Numbered from the stretch's first letter, positions 24,947 through 33,948 are shown. The stretch is 64,000 nt of DNA from Dysgonomonas sp. 25 (GCF_010501075.1 NZ_QVMN01000005.1:71714-135713), one strand, 5' to 3'. Notes: generated by a model from the sequence alone, not told the origin. Translations and numbers: made by a program.

Positions 24947-26182
24947 ATGAATAACTGGAAAAAGACATTTGCGATTATCTGGACAGGGCAGCTGTTTTCT
25001 ACGCTCAGTAGTTCGGTTGCCGGCTATGCCGTTGTCTTCTGGCTCAGTCTCAAGACCGAGTCGGCAGAGGTATTGGCCTATGCGATGATAGCGACACTTC
25101 TTCCGCAAATTGTTCTGGGACTATTCACAGGGGTGTTTGTCGACCGTTGGAACCGGAAACAGGTGATGATTGCCGCCGATACCTTTATCGCCCTTATTAC
25201 GGGGATGCTGTGTCTGATGTTTTACTTCGACATGGTAGCAATATGGCAGATATATATCCTGCTTGCTTTGCGGTCGGTGGGGAGCGCTTTCCATGTTCCC
25301 GCTATGCAGGCGAGTATCCCGCTGCTCGCCCCCGAGTCGCAGCTGATGCGCGTGGCAGGTGTCAACCAGATGATACAGGCTATCAGTAATATTGCGGGGC
25401 CTGCGCTGGCGGCTTTGCTTATCAGCCTCTTGGAGATGACCTATGTGCTGATGTTCGACATTCTGGGAGCGGTTATCGCATGTGTTTCCCTTTTGTTCGT
25501 GACCATTCCGAATCCGGAGAGGAAGACCGAAGAACGCCATGTCTTCAGGGAGATGAAAGAAGGATTGAAGGCTATTTTCGGGCAACGGGGACTGGGCTGG
25601 CTGCTTACGTTCGATATCATCGTGCTGTTCTTTATCATCCCTGTATCGGCGCTTTTCCCGCTGATGACGATTAAATACTTCCTTGGCGAGGCTTTCCACA
25701 TGAGCGTAGTCGAAATAGCTTGGGGTGTGGGTACCCTGCTCGGAGGGGTAATTATCGGAACTTCGGCGATGAACCGCTTCGATAAAATCATCCTTATCAT
25801 TATTACCAACTCGATTATCGGGCTGACTTTCCTTTTCTCGGGAGTATTGCCTCAATCGGGTCTTATGTGGTTTGCCATTTTCACGGGGATTGGCGGGCTT
25901 GCGGGTTCCATCTGGAACAGCTCGTTTGTGGTTATCCTGCAAACGAAGATAGACAATTCCGTCCTCGGGCGCGCTTTCTCTACCTACGACAGCCTTATCC
26001 TGCTGCCTTCTATACCCGGATTGCTGGCGACGGGCTATATTGCCGATGTGATAGGGCTTTCCGATGCTTTTGTTATTGCGGGAGGGGCTATTTGCCTGTG
26101 CAGCATCTTGTTGCTGCTTATTCCTTCGGTGAGGGAGCTGGGTAAGAGTACAAAAGGCGTTGGCAGTAAGGATATCTTCTGA
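24947..26182 (+). CDS. Major facilitator superfamily transporter
   Basis: 411-residue inner-membrane protein with about 12 transmembrane segments. The start FAIIWTGQLFSTLSSSVAGY, the loop motif GVFVDRWNRKQVMIAADTFI (the D-R-x-x-R/K loop 2-3 signature) and the long central loop are typical of the MFS group close to enterobactin and macrolide exporters. The substrate is not predictable. The DUF4884-like lipoprotein gene follows 36 nt downstream. Confidence 0.9.
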   Translation: MNNWKKTFAIIWTGQLFSTLSSSVAGYAVVFWLSLKTESAEVLAYAMIATLLPQIVLGLFTGVFVDRWNRKQVMIAADTFIALITGMLCLMFYFDMVAIWQIYILLALRSVGSAFHVPAMQASIPLLAPESQLMRVAGVNQMIQAISNIAGPALAALLISLLEMTYVLMFDILGAVIACVSLLFVTIPNPERKTEERHVFREMKEGLKAIFGQRGLGWLLTFDIIVLFFIIPVSALFPLMTIKYFLGEAFHMSVVEIAWGVGTLLGGVIIGTSAMNRFDKIILIIITNSIIGLTFLFSGVLPQSGLMWFAIFTGIGGLAGSIWNSSFVVILQTKIDNSVLGRAFSTYDSLILLPSIPGLLATGYIADVIGLSDAFVIAGGAICLCSILLLLIPSVRELGKSTKGVGSKDIF

Positions 26183-26218
26183 TTTTTTTATTACCTTTCC
26201 TTTCTAAATAGTACTATT

Positions 26219-26509
26219 ATGAGAAAACTATTCTATTTATTCCCTGTTTTACTCTGTCTTTGTGCGTTTTATTCCTGTTTTGGATTAAGTGGAGGAACAT
26301 ATTATGGGCAAGCATTGAGAGAGGAGCGGCCGGGAGATAATCCGTCTTATAGAGTGGAATATTTGTTCGAACACGATGGTTGCAAGGTTTATCGTTTCTA
26401 TGATAGGGGCAATTATGTCTATTTCACTAATTGCAAAGGGAATATAACCGCTATCGCTAATGATTCTACACAAACGCGCATCCAGACAGTAACTAATGTA
26501 GAAGATTGA
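26219..26509 (+). CDS. Small lipoprotein, DUF4884-like
   Basis: 96 residues: signal MRKLFYLFPVLLCLCAFYSC with possible lipobox cysteines. The short domain VEYLFEHDGCKVYRFYDRGN continues YVYFTNCKGN. I recognise this block as that of DUF4884, a small Bacteroidetes family of unknown function. The gene may be co-transcribed with the MFS gene upstream. A hairpin at 26512-26537 follows. Confidence 0.75.
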   Translation: MRKLFYLFPVLLCLCAFYSCFGLSGGTYYGQALREERPGDNPSYRVEYLFEHDGCKVYRFYDRGNYVYFTNCKGNITAIANDSTQTRIQTVTNVED

Positions 26510-26511
26510 AA

Positions 26512-26537
26512 AAGCGGACAACAACCGTTATCCGCTT
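26512..26537. terminator. Hairpin between convergent genes
   Basis: AAGCGGA (26512-26518) pairs with TCCGCTT (26531-26537). It separates the DUF4884-like gene (plus) from the envelope operon (minus). Confidence 0.65.
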
Positions 26538-26560
26538 AGTATATAAAGCATTGCGAGAAA

Positions 26561-26956
26561 TTACTTCTTCTTACCGCCTTCTATCTTTTTCTTCGGCGAG
26601 AACATCGACCGCAGTTTGCCGACAATAACCCCTACAACAATCGGTTGCACAAACTCCTTGATGTAAGGATAGGTTATCTGCAATCCGTTCATTACGGTTT
26701 GTTTGATAGTCGACGATGGAGGCGTTTCAGCGTCGGCGTCTTGCGTAGTCTGCGATTTGGGCTTCTGGGTAACAAACCCGAAGCGTTTGGTTATATCATG
26801 CAAAAGGGCGCTTCCGATAATGGCTCCCAGATTCTCATATATATACGAGAACCGCGAAGTCATCTCTTTCTCCTGAACCGCACATTCCTCCTTTAGTTCG
26901 GCTTTCTCGATACGTAGTTTCTCGAGTGGAGATAATTTTTTGTCAGAAGTCTTCAT
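26561..26956 (-). CDS. Coiled-coil-containing protein of unknown function
   Basis: 131 residues. The N-terminal half is a highly charged helix (SPLEKLRIEKAELKEECAVQ), the middle is ENLGAIIGSALLHDI, and the C-terminal part (VMNGLQITYPYIKEFVQPIV) ends with the basic tail KKKIEGGKKK. It is the third gene of an operon with a phage-holin-like protein (14-nt overlap) and a YtxH-like protein. This neighbourhood suggests an inner-membrane or cell-envelope stress role. No further function can be claimed. Confidence 0.65.
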   Translation of the reverse strand: MKTSDKKLSPLEKLRIEKAELKEECAVQEKEMTSRFSYIYENLGAIIGSALLHDITKRFGFVTQKPKSQTTQDADAETPPSSTIKQTVMNGLQITYPYIKEFVQPIVVGVIVGKLRSMFSPKKKIEGGKKK

Positions 26957-27326
26957 TCGCCTCTATTTTGCGTAATATAACAATCACCTTATTCATAATA
27001 AAGGCTCTTAGCCGGCGGTGGAAAATCATTATCAGGATTAGGACAACCATGATGAAGCCGAACAGGATGCCAAAGCCTCCTGCGAACGAGCCGAGCATTT
27101 CGCCAAGGAAAAATGCTGCGCCAAACAGCCCGAAAAACAAAAGCCCCACGGCCAGCACCAGTACGATGGTGGCATAAGCGATGAGCGAAAAGATAAACGA
27201 TATCTTCTCGTATGCTTCGAGCTTGAAATAGCGGAACTTCTTATCGGCATAAGCCATCACTTCCACTTTCAACGACTCGAAGAGCTCGCCCAGGTCTTTG
27301 TCTTTCAGATTGTTATTGTTTTGCAT
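26943..27326 (-). CDS. Phage-holin-superfamily III (YqjE-like) membrane protein
   Basis: 127 residues. An N-terminal amphipathic part (DLGELFESLKVEVMAYADKK) leads into two long hydrophobic segments (FSLIAYATIVLVLAVGLLFF and GFGILFGFIMVVLILIMIFH). This is the Phage_holin_3_6/YqjE pattern. Such proteins in Bacteroidota are chromosomal envelope proteins and not phage lysis genes. The gene overlaps both neighbours by 14 nt. Confidence 0.8.
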   Translation of the reverse strand: MQNNNNLKDKDLGELFESLKVEVMAYADKKFRYFKLEAYEKISFIFSLIAYATIVLVLAVGLLFFGLFGAAFFLGEMLGSFAGGFGILFGFIMVVLILIMIFHRRLRAFIMNKVIVILRKIEANEDF

Positions 27327-27549
27327 TCATTTTTTCTGTTACACCTTCTACAACTTCTTCTACTACTTCTTTCAACTCTTCTTTTCTTTCCTCGGCTATG
27401 CCTTGCACGCTGTCTTTGATTTTGTATGCATAATCAACGATATCCTGCAACAATTCGTTGCGTTTGTCATATGCTGCAATGTAGCCTACAGCAGCTCCGA
27501 TGGCTGCGCCTACGGCCAAGAATACTAAGTTTGAACTTGCCTTACTCAT
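27313..27549 (-). CDS. YtxH-domain protein
   Basis: 78 residues. One N-terminal transmembrane helix with small residues (LVFLAVGAAIGAAVGYIAAY) is followed by a charged helix (IKDSVQGIAEERKEELKEVV). This is the layout of YtxH/general stress proteins. It is the first gene of the three-gene envelope operon. The stretch 27550-27700 upstream has nothing else that I can support. Confidence 0.8.
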   Translation of the reverse strand: MSKASSNLVFLAVGAAIGAAVGYIAAYDKRNELLQDIVDYAYKIKDSVQGIAEERKEELKEVVEEVVEGVTEKMNAKQ

Positions 27550-27700
27550 AATCGTATTTTTTAGTGTTAGTAATCTGTTTTGGGTATGCTAAGCACTATA
27601 TCGTTCGATACAGTCTTTATAACAACCACATAAATGTAATTGTTTTCGACCATACGAGCAAAAAAATGAAATCTTTTTTAACAAATAAAGCCGGCAGGCA

Positions 27701-28975
27701 TTACAATGTTTTCAATTTCAGATTGCGCCACAATACTTTGATACCTCCGCCATCGTGTATCTGCAAGGCGATGCGTCCCTGACCTTTGCCGATGATTTCG
27801 TCTTTCAGGTCGACCATCTGTTCGCCGTTGAGCCATGTGGTTACCTGATCGCCTTTCACGAGGATGCGCATTGTATTCCATTCCCTTTCTTTGAGGAACT
27901 TCTCTTTTTCTTTCGGAATTTCTATCAGCCATCCGCGACCATACGATTCGTAGATGCCGCCTGTGCCTTTGCCTTTAGGCGCTACCTCTACCTGCCAGCC
28001 GTTCACCTTTACGCCTTCCTCGATGAATGAGCGGATGAACACGCCCGAATTGCCGTCGGCTTCCTGCTTAAATTCCACGGTCAGGTCGAAATCGTCGTAA
28101 TACTCGCGCGTAGCCAGATAGCCATATCCTTTGTCGGGGCCGCTTTCGCAAATCAATAATCCGTCTTTTACATACCATTTCTCTGTTCCGTACACTTCCC
28201 ATCCGTGTAAGTCGTTGCTGTTGAATAGGTTTACTTCCTGCTCTTTGCGTGGCAATTCTTTTATTTTGATGTTGCGGAACGAAGCCGGATAGCCATGATC
28301 CTGCAAACAGATTACCCCTTTGTGTGCCAATCCGTATTCAGGGGCATTCTCCCATTTGCCGCTGTTTTTGCGTTTGAACCAATCGTCGGTCCATGCCTCA
28401 AATTCGAGTATCTTCACCCCATTCAGCCAATGCTCGACATGCCCGTTGTCGAAAACGATTTTCGAGTTGTTCCATTCGCCCTGAGGGTTCACTTTCATCA
28501 CACTCTTGTCGGGAATGTACATCGCATAATCGGCTCCCATATCCTGCCAATCGTGCAGTTTTTCGGGGAAGTTGGGCGTATCTATCAACTGATATTCAGG
28601 CCCTGTGATATATGGAACGGCAAATTGCGGACGTTCGACCACATGATACAACATGCCGCTGTTGCCACCCTTCGATAGCTTCCAGTTCCACGACAATTCG
28701 AAGTTTTCGAACTGGCGGTCGGTCACGATGTAGCCGCTGGCATCGTTGCCGTCGCCTTTGGCCTGTATGCATCCGTCGACTACGTGCCACGGCTGCGTGA
28801 GCGTTGCGCCATTATAGTCGCGCCATCCGTCGAGAGTTTTTCCGTCGAAGAGGAGTTGCCATCCTTCGGCTTTCTCCGTTTCAGTCAAGACGTTTTGTTG
28901 TGCGCTTTCGCACGAAGAAAATAAAGTTGCCGCTGCCAATAATGATGCGAGCATACCTTTTCCAACTGTTTTCAT
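27701..28975 (-). CDS. Lipoprotein with two DUF1080 (3-keto-disaccharide hydrolase) domains
   Basis: 424 residues. Signal MKTVGKGMLASLLAAATLFS followed by the lipobox SSC. The first domain (about 35-230) starts GWQLLFDGKTLDGWRDY and contains GYIVTDRQFENFELSWNWK and GGNSGMLYHV. The second (about 245-424) repeats the same elements (NLFNSNDLHGWEVYG, YLATREYYDDFDLTVEFK, GNSGVFIRSF). DUF1080 is a lectin-like beta-sandwich family; characterised members act on 3-keto-glycosides. Periplasmic or surface sugar processing is the likely role. Confidence 0.88.
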   Translation of the reverse strand: MKTVGKGMLASLLAAATLFSSCESAQQNVLTETEKAEGWQLLFDGKTLDGWRDYNGATLTQPWHVVDGCIQAKGDGNDASGYIVTDRQFENFELSWNWKLSKGGNSGMLYHVVERPQFAVPYITGPEYQLIDTPNFPEKLHDWQDMGADYAMYIPDKSVMKVNPQGEWNNSKIVFDNGHVEHWLNGVKILEFEAWTDDWFKRKNSGKWENAPEYGLAHKGVICLQDHGYPASFRNIKIKELPRKEQEVNLFNSNDLHGWEVYGTEKWYVKDGLLICESGPDKGYGYLATREYYDDFDLTVEFKQEADGNSGVFIRSFIEEGVKVNGWQVEVAPKGKGTGGIYESYGRGWLIEIPKEKEKFLKEREWNTMRILVKGDQVTTWLNGEQMVDLKDEIIGKGQGRIALQIHDGGGIKVLWRNLKLKTL

Positions 28976-29095
28976 GTTATTCGATTCTTTTGGTTTATAG
29001 ATTGCTTAGATTTACTTTCTGGTAATTGATTTTCTGACAGATAAAGATAGTAAAAATCAATAAGTTCGGGCGATCTTTTACCAAATTCTTACAAC

Positions 29096-29159
29096 TGTCA
29101 AGTTCTGTTAAAAACCTTACTTTGTTGATAATCAATCGAAATTTAGTTAAAACTTGACA
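29096..29159. repeat. Inverted repeat in the gap before the EF-G paralogue
   Basis: TGTCAAGTT (29096-29104) and AACTTGACA (29151-29159) are inverted copies 46 nt apart, in the gene-free region 28976-29594. A regulatory use is possible but unproven. Confidence 0.35.
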
Positions 29160-29210
29160 CTCTTGACAGATTTGACGCGATACAGTGTTTTTTTGTCTTG
29201 TCATTTTTTG

Positions 29211-29299
29211 TCATGCCGAGCAAAGCGAAGCATCTCGCCCCCGACTATGAACAGCGCAAGGCGCAACGAGCTCCCTCACTGCGTTTCGGGATGACAAAG
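29211..29299. repeat. Dispersed intergenic element, family D (ends in TCGGGATGACAAAG)
   Basis: Begins TGTCATGCCGAGCAAAGCG and ends TTTCGGGATGACAAAG; the ends are partly complementary, so the unit can fold. A related end occurs at 56921-56962. Confidence 0.5.
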
Positions 29300-29301
29300 T
29301 T

Positions 29302-29321
29302 GTTGACTGCTCACTGTTGAC
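29302..29321 (-). repeat. Dispersed intergenic repeat, family A
   Basis: The minus strand reads GTCAACAGTGAGCAGTCAAC, identical over 20 nt to 33929-33948. A looser copy is at 56813-56842. Confidence 0.65.
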
Positions 29322-29496
29322 CATATCACTTCTCCCTGTATAGATAAATTAGTAGATAACTGTTGATTGATTATGTTATTTGTATTCAATTCCCCCAAAA
29401 ATAGATATAGCAAAAAAGAATATCCGAAAAACATATTTTAAAACATAAAAAATATTTTTGCAGGTAAATTGTCTTTTATTTCCGTAAAAGATTTTT

Positions 29497-29504
29497 TATA
29501 TTTG
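29497..29504 (+). promoter_or_regulatory. -7 promoter box for the EF-G paralogue
   Basis: TATATTTG fits TAnnTTTG. A leader of about 85 nt follows before the ATG at 29595. Confidence 0.45.
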
Positions 29505-29594
29505 AGAATCATGGACTTTAGAGGCAGCCCGTGATGTTGACCAGACGAGATAAGAAACCCATATATCTTTAAATTCTTAAAAAATCTAAGTATC

Positions 29595-31754
29595 ATGAAA
29601 ACGTATCAAAACAGCGAAATCAGGAACATTGCTATTGTCGGTAGTTCCGGATCTGGGAAAACCACTCTTGCTGAAGCTATGCTTTACGAGAGTGGAGTTA
29701 TAAAACGCCGCGGACGTGTAGAAGACGGAAATACGGTTTCGGACTATTTCCCGGTGGAAAAGGAGTACGGATACTCGGTCTTTTCGAGCATTATCTCGGT
29801 AGAGTGGAAAGACCGCAAACTGAATCTTATCGATTGCCCGGGAAGCGACGACTTTGCAGGTAATATAGTGACTGCCCTCAACGTGACCGATACGGCGCTG
29901 ATGGTGTTGAATGCCCAATACGGGCTCGAAGTAGGCACAGTCAACCAGTTGAGGATTATCAACCGCCTCGAAAAGCCGGTTATATTCATCGTCAATCAAC
30001 TCGATCATCCTAAGGCTAATTTCGACAATGTGGTATCGCAACTGCAATCGAAGTACGGAAGTAAAGCTGTTTTGGTACAATATCCCGTTAATGTGGGCGA
30101 AGGATTTAATGCCGTAGTAGACGTATTAATGAATAAAATGTTCCGTTGGAAAGCCGAAGGAGGAACGCCCGAGGTGTTAGATATCCCTGATGATCAGAAA
30201 GAAAAAGCAGCCGAATTGCATCAGAAACTGGTGGAAGCTGCAGCCGAAAACGAAGAATCGCTGATGGAAAAATTCTTCGAACAAGGCACTCTCACACAAG
30301 ACGAAATGCGTATGGGAATCCGTTGGGGATTGGTGCATCACGATATATACCCTGTTTTTTGCGTCAGCGCCGGAAAGGATATGTGCGTGCGCCGTACGAT
30401 GGAGTTCCTTGGCAATGTGGTGCCCTATGTGCGCGACATGCCTGCGCCTAAAAATACCGAAGGTAAAGAGGTGAAACCCGAAGCCGATGGCCCTACCAGC
30501 CTGTTCTTCTTCAAAACGTCGATGGAGCCGCACGTAGGCGAAGTTTCCTACTTCAAGGTGATGAGCGGAAAGGTACGTGTAGGCGACGACTTGCTGAATG
30601 CCGATCGCGGATCAAAAGAGCGTATCGGGCAGCTTTTCTGTGTGGCCGGACAGCAACGCACGCCGGTGGAAGAACTCGTAGCGGGCGACATCGGTGCAAC
30701 CGTCAAGCTGAAAGATGTGCGCACAGGGAATACCCTCAACGGGAAAGGCACGGATAACCGTTTCGACTTTATCCGTTATCCCGAACCGAAATTCCGTCGC
30801 GCCATAAAGGCAGTGAACGAGAAAGACAGCGAAAAGCTGAGCGAAATCCTGCAACGCATGCACGAGGAAGATCCTACGTGGCAGATAGAGAACTCGAAAG
30901 AATTGAAGCAAATTATCGTCTCGGGGCAAGGAGAATTCCACCTGAAAACACTTAGGTGGCGCATCGAGAATAATGACAAGATACAAATAGAATACATCGA
31001 ACCGAAAATACCGTATCGCGAAACGATTACCCGTGCTTCCCGTGCCGACTACCGCCACAAGAAACAATCGGGTGGGGCAGGACAATTCGGCGAGGTGCAC
31101 ATGATTGTAGAGCCTTATATGGAGGGGATGGAAATGCCTTCTTCGTACCGCTTCGATGGGCAGGAGTATAAGGTGCAGGCACGTGATGTGCAGACGTTCG
31201 ACCTCGAATGGGGCGGCAAGCTCGTCTTTGTGAACAGTATCGTGGGCGGTTCTATCGATGCCCGCTTTATGCCGGCTATTATCAAAGGAATCATGTCGCG
31301 CCTCGAGCAAGGCCCTCTGACCGGTTCGTATGCCCGCGACGTGCGCGTAGTGGTGTACGATGGCAAGATGCACCCGGTAGATTCGAACGAAATTTCGTTT
31401 ATGCTGGCAGGGCGTAACGCATTCAGCCAAGCCTTCAAGAATGCAGGGCCGAAAATCCTCGAACCTATCTATGATGTTACGGTTTACGTGCCGAGCGACA
31501 AGATGGGTGACGTGATGAGCGATCTGCAAAACCGTCGCGGAATGATTCTCGGTATGGAGAGCGACCGCGATATCGATGTGCTGAAAGCCAAAGTGCCGCT
31601 AAAAGAAATGTCGAGCTACTCCATCAGTCTCAGTTCTATGACGGGCGGAAGGGCATCGTTCTCGATGAAATTCGCCGGCTACGAATTGGTGCCTTCGGAT
31701 GTACAGGACAAACTATTGAAAGAATATGCTGCCAGCCAGTCCGAAGAGGATTGA
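29595..31754 (+). CDS. Elongation factor G paralogue (EF-G2 type, altered G motifs)
   Basis: 719-residue translational GTPase-fold protein with the full EF-G domain order (G domain, then domains II-V ending near YELVPSDVQDKLLKEYAASQ). The P-loop is GSSGSGKTTL (residues 16-25). The G3 motif reads DCPGSDDF (80-87) instead of DTPGHVDF, so the catalytic His is Ser84. Switch I lacks the R-G-I-T-I block (EKEYGYSVFSS), and G4 is NQLD. A Bacteroides EF-G paralogue that works without GTP hydrolysis is known; this gene has the features expected for that type. It stands alone and is not in a str operon, which also argues against it being the housekeeping fusA. Confidence 0.88.
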   Translation: MKTYQNSEIRNIAIVGSSGSGKTTLAEAMLYESGVIKRRGRVEDGNTVSDYFPVEKEYGYSVFSSIISVEWKDRKLNLIDCPGSDDFAGNIVTALNVTDTALMVLNAQYGLEVGTVNQLRIINRLEKPVIFIVNQLDHPKANFDNVVSQLQSKYGSKAVLVQYPVNVGEGFNAVVDVLMNKMFRWKAEGGTPEVLDIPDDQKEKAAELHQKLVEAAAENEESLMEKFFEQGTLTQDEMRMGIRWGLVHHDIYPVFCVSAGKDMCVRRTMEFLGNVVPYVRDMPAPKNTEGKEVKPEADGPTSLFFFKTSMEPHVGEVSYFKVMSGKVRVGDDLLNADRGSKERIGQLFCVAGQQRTPVEELVAGDIGATVKLKDVRTGNTLNGKGTDNRFDFIRYPEPKFRRAIKAVNEKDSEKLSEILQRMHEEDPTWQIENSKELKQIIVSGQGEFHLKTLRWRIENNDKIQIEYIEPKIPYRETITRASRADYRHKKQSGGAGQFGEVHMIVEPYMEGMEMPSSYRFDGQEYKVQARDVQTFDLEWGGKLVFVNSIVGGSIDARFMPAIIKGIMSRLEQGPLTGSYARDVRVVVYDGKMHPVDSNEISFMLAGRNAFSQAFKNAGPKILEPIYDVTVYVPSDKMGDVMSDLQNRRGMILGMESDRDIDVLKAKVPLKEMSSYSISLSSMTGGRASFSMKFAGYELVPSDVQDKLLKEYAASQSEED

Positions 31755-31847
31755 TTGCAGCATAGTATGGAAGTTTTTTTTTGTTAATGATGAAAAAAAT
31801 ATTATTTTTGCCTTGGTTAAAAAAAAGTTTTTTTCATAAATAAATAC

Positions 31848-31940
31848 TTTGGGTCATTCAATTTGAACTTTTTAAATTAAAATTTGGGTCTCACAATTAA
31901 AATTTTAGTTTTAAGTTTTTTAGAAAATTGAATTTGGGTC
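31848..31940 (+). repeat. Three TTTGGGTC motifs in AT-rich DNA
   Basis: TTTGGGTC occurs at 31848-31855, 31883-31890 and 31933-31940, each followed by an (A/T)-rich run with AATT blocks. It looks like a degenerate direct repeat of 35-50 nt in the gap after the EF-G paralogue gene. Confidence 0.5.
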
Positions 31941-31971
31941 TTTTAATTGAAGTTTTTTAATTAATACTGAA

Positions 31972-32006
31972 GAGGACACCTTGCGATAAGGCGTCCTCTT
32001 TTTTTA
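31972..32006. terminator. Terminator between EF-G paralogue and DUF4328 gene
   Basis: GAGGACACCTT pairs with AAGGCGTCCTC (one mismatch), ending at 31998 and followed by a run of T. It serves the plus-strand gene and may act in both directions. Confidence 0.8.
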
Positions 32007-32042
32007 TTTATCTGGTTGGGTTGTTGCTTTCTTGTTGATATC

Positions 32043-32702
32043 TTACAGCTTTTTCTTCCCTATTTCTCTGAAAAAATGCTCTGCTACTGTGTATTCGCGG
32101 ATAAGCCCCACGGTGATGACGGCTCCCCAGATGAGCAATGCCGAGAGCAATAATATAAAGACCGAGCTGGTTATCGTTTCGGGCAGAAAGAAATTGAAAA
32201 GTACCGCTTCCAGTGCTGCGATAGAGCAAAGCAGCCAGTATGCCCACCAGCGTTTGAGCCGGCCCGTATCTAACCGGATATGCCTTGTAGACGAGTTGCG
32301 CGAGAAAAGGATGTTCGTCTCCTCAAAAAGCTCCCGCCATATACGGTAAGGGATAAACCAGTTGGCAAAAGGAATGAACCAGCACCACACCGCCCATGTG
32401 TGCGTGTACACCAGGTCGGGATTGTAATCGTGCAGATTGCGGTAGAGCGGCCAGAACCACCGGATGAATGTGACAGCCGAAATAAGGAACACCGTGCAGA
32501 CGCCTGCTATCGAAAATAACCGGAAGTAAACCAGAAAGATTTCCCAATTCCCATTCCAGTCGGCATCGGGAGCATTATAATCGATAAAGCCCAGCAAGCC
32601 CAATACCTCCGAAAGAAGCAGTGCTGATGCGAAAAATGCTACTATCCATATCATCGTAATCGCCGTTCTTGCCTTTTTCGAAGTTGGATATAGTGTATTC
32701 AT
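32043..32702 (-). CDS. DUF4328 family membrane protein
   Basis: 219 residues with about five to six transmembrane segments: TMIWIVAFFASALLLSEVLG, IFLVYFRLFSIAGVCTVFLI, TWAVWCWFIPFANWFIPYRI, and RWWAYWLLCSIAALEAVLFN. The central W-x-W-F-I-P-x-x-N-W-F-x-P block is the hallmark of DUF4328. The function is unknown. The gene is divergent from the BAT operon. Confidence 0.82.
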   Translation of the reverse strand: MNTLYPTSKKARTAITMIWIVAFFASALLLSEVLGLLGFIDYNAPDADWNGNWEIFLVYFRLFSIAGVCTVFLISAVTFIRWFWPLYRNLHDYNPDLVYTHTWAVWCWFIPFANWFIPYRIWRELFEETNILFSRNSSTRHIRLDTGRLKRWWAYWLLCSIAALEAVLFNFFLPETITSSVFILLLSALLIWGAVITVGLIREYTVAEHFFREIGKKKL

Positions 32703-32823
32703 AATAACTTACGTTTGTTTGTTTCGGATTAAAAGATTAACAACTATTTATCGTATCTTGCAGCAAATATAAGAACTTAATTTTTTTTAACGCCTATTTA
32801 TAGCAATTACGATTTAACATTTT

Positions 32824-32831
32824 TATTTTTG
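32824..32831 (+). promoter_or_regulatory. -7 promoter box for the BAT operon
   Basis: TATTTTTG fits TAnnTTTG, about 100 nt before moxR at 32931. The fit is modest because the DNA is AT-rich. Confidence 0.35.
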
Positions 32832-32930
32832 TCTACCACTTTAGACTGTCGAAGTCTCTGTGTGTATGAAAATACTGAATAAAATAAAACAATATAAATA
32901 ACAAACTTTTAGTAGACTAATAAAAAAATT

Positions 32931-33923
32931 ATGAGTCAAGTAGATATTCGTGAATTAACTGAGAAAATTCAGAACAAAAGCACCTTTGTAGAGGCGCTTA
33001 CGATGGGAATGGACAAAATAATCGTAGGGCAAAAGCACCTCGTAGAATCGTTACTCATCGGTTTGCTTGCCGACGGGCATATCCTCCTCGAAGGGGTTCC
33101 CGGATTGGCAAAAACATTGGCTATTAAAACATTGGCTTCGCTTATCGATGCCGATTACAGCCGCATACAATTTACGCCCGACCTCTTGCCTGCCGACGTC
33201 ATCGGTACGATGATTTACAGCCAGAAGAATGAAGAATTTCAGGTAAAACACGGTCCTATCTTCGCCAACTTCGTATTGGCGGACGAAATCAACCGTGCTC
33301 CGGCAAAGGTACAGAGTGCCCTGCTCGAAGCCATGCAGGAACGTCAGGTGACCATCGGCGAAAAGACTTACAAGCTGCCGGCACCATTCCTCGTGATGGC
33401 AACGCAGAACCCGGTGGAGCAGGAAGGTACATACCCGCTGCCCGAAGCACAGGTCGACCGTTTCATGCTGAAAGTCGTTATCAACTACCCACGCAAGGAC
33501 GAGGAACAGCAAATCCTCCGCGACAACCTGAAAGGGGCTTATCCGAAACTCGATCCGGTGATGAAAGCCGAAGAGATTATCGCTGCCCGCGATGTGGTGC
33601 GCGAAGTATATTTGGACGAAAAAATAGAGAAATACATTGTCGACATCGTATTTGCATCCCGTTTCCCGGAAGAAAACGGACTGGCTAACCTGCAAGGCAT
33701 GATTGGATTCGGGGCATCGCCTCGTGCCACTATCAGCTTGGCATTGGCATCGCGTGCTTACGCCTTTATCAAACGTCGCGGATATGTTATACCGGAAGAT
33801 GTGCGTGCTGTTTGCCACGATGTTATGCGCCACCGTATCGGCTTGACTTACGAAGCGGAAGCTACGAATACGACTTCGGACGAAATCATCAGCGAAATAC
33901 TTAATAAAGTAGAAGTACCGTAA
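32931..33923 (+). CDS. MoxR-type AAA+ ATPase
   Basis: 330-residue cytoplasmic AAA+ ATPase. Walker A is GVPGLAKTLAIKTLA. Walker B and its surroundings are VLADEINRAPAKVQSALLEA, sensor 1 is VMATQNPVEQEGTYPLPEAQ, and the sensor 2 region is GASPRATISLALASRAYAFI. MoxR proteins act as chaperones for VWA-domain partners, and here the DUF58 and BatA/BatB genes follow in the same direction. The stop codon is followed at once by a repeat-flanked insertion (33929-34416). Confidence 0.94.
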   Translation: MSQVDIRELTEKIQNKSTFVEALTMGMDKIIVGQKHLVESLLIGLLADGHILLEGVPGLAKTLAIKTLASLIDADYSRIQFTPDLLPADVIGTMIYSQKNEEFQVKHGPIFANFVLADEINRAPAKVQSALLEAMQERQVTIGEKTYKLPAPFLVMATQNPVEQEGTYPLPEAQVDRFMLKVVINYPRKDEEQQILRDNLKGAYPKLDPVMKAEEIIAARDVVREVYLDEKIEKYIVDIVFASRFPEENGLANLQGMIGFGASPRATISLALASRAYAFIKRRGYVIPEDVRAVCHDVMRHRIGLTYEAEATNTTSDEIISEILNKVEVP

Positions 33924-33928
33924 ATACA

Positions 33929-33948
33929 GTCAACAGTGAGCAGTCAAC
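33929..33948 (+). repeat. Dispersed repeat family A, left flank of the inserted module
   Basis: GTCAACAGTGAGCAGTCAAC, directly after the moxR stop. It faces an inverted relative at 34389-34416 on the other side of the broken gene. Confidence 0.7.

Noticed and set aside
26943-27326. Phage lysis (holin) gene as evidence of a prophage
   Set aside because: The family is common on Bacteroidota chromosomes with YtxH-type partners, and no other phage gene is near.
29595-31754. Housekeeping fusA
   Set aside because: The G3 motif and switch I differ from normal EF-G, and the gene is not in a ribosomal-protein operon.
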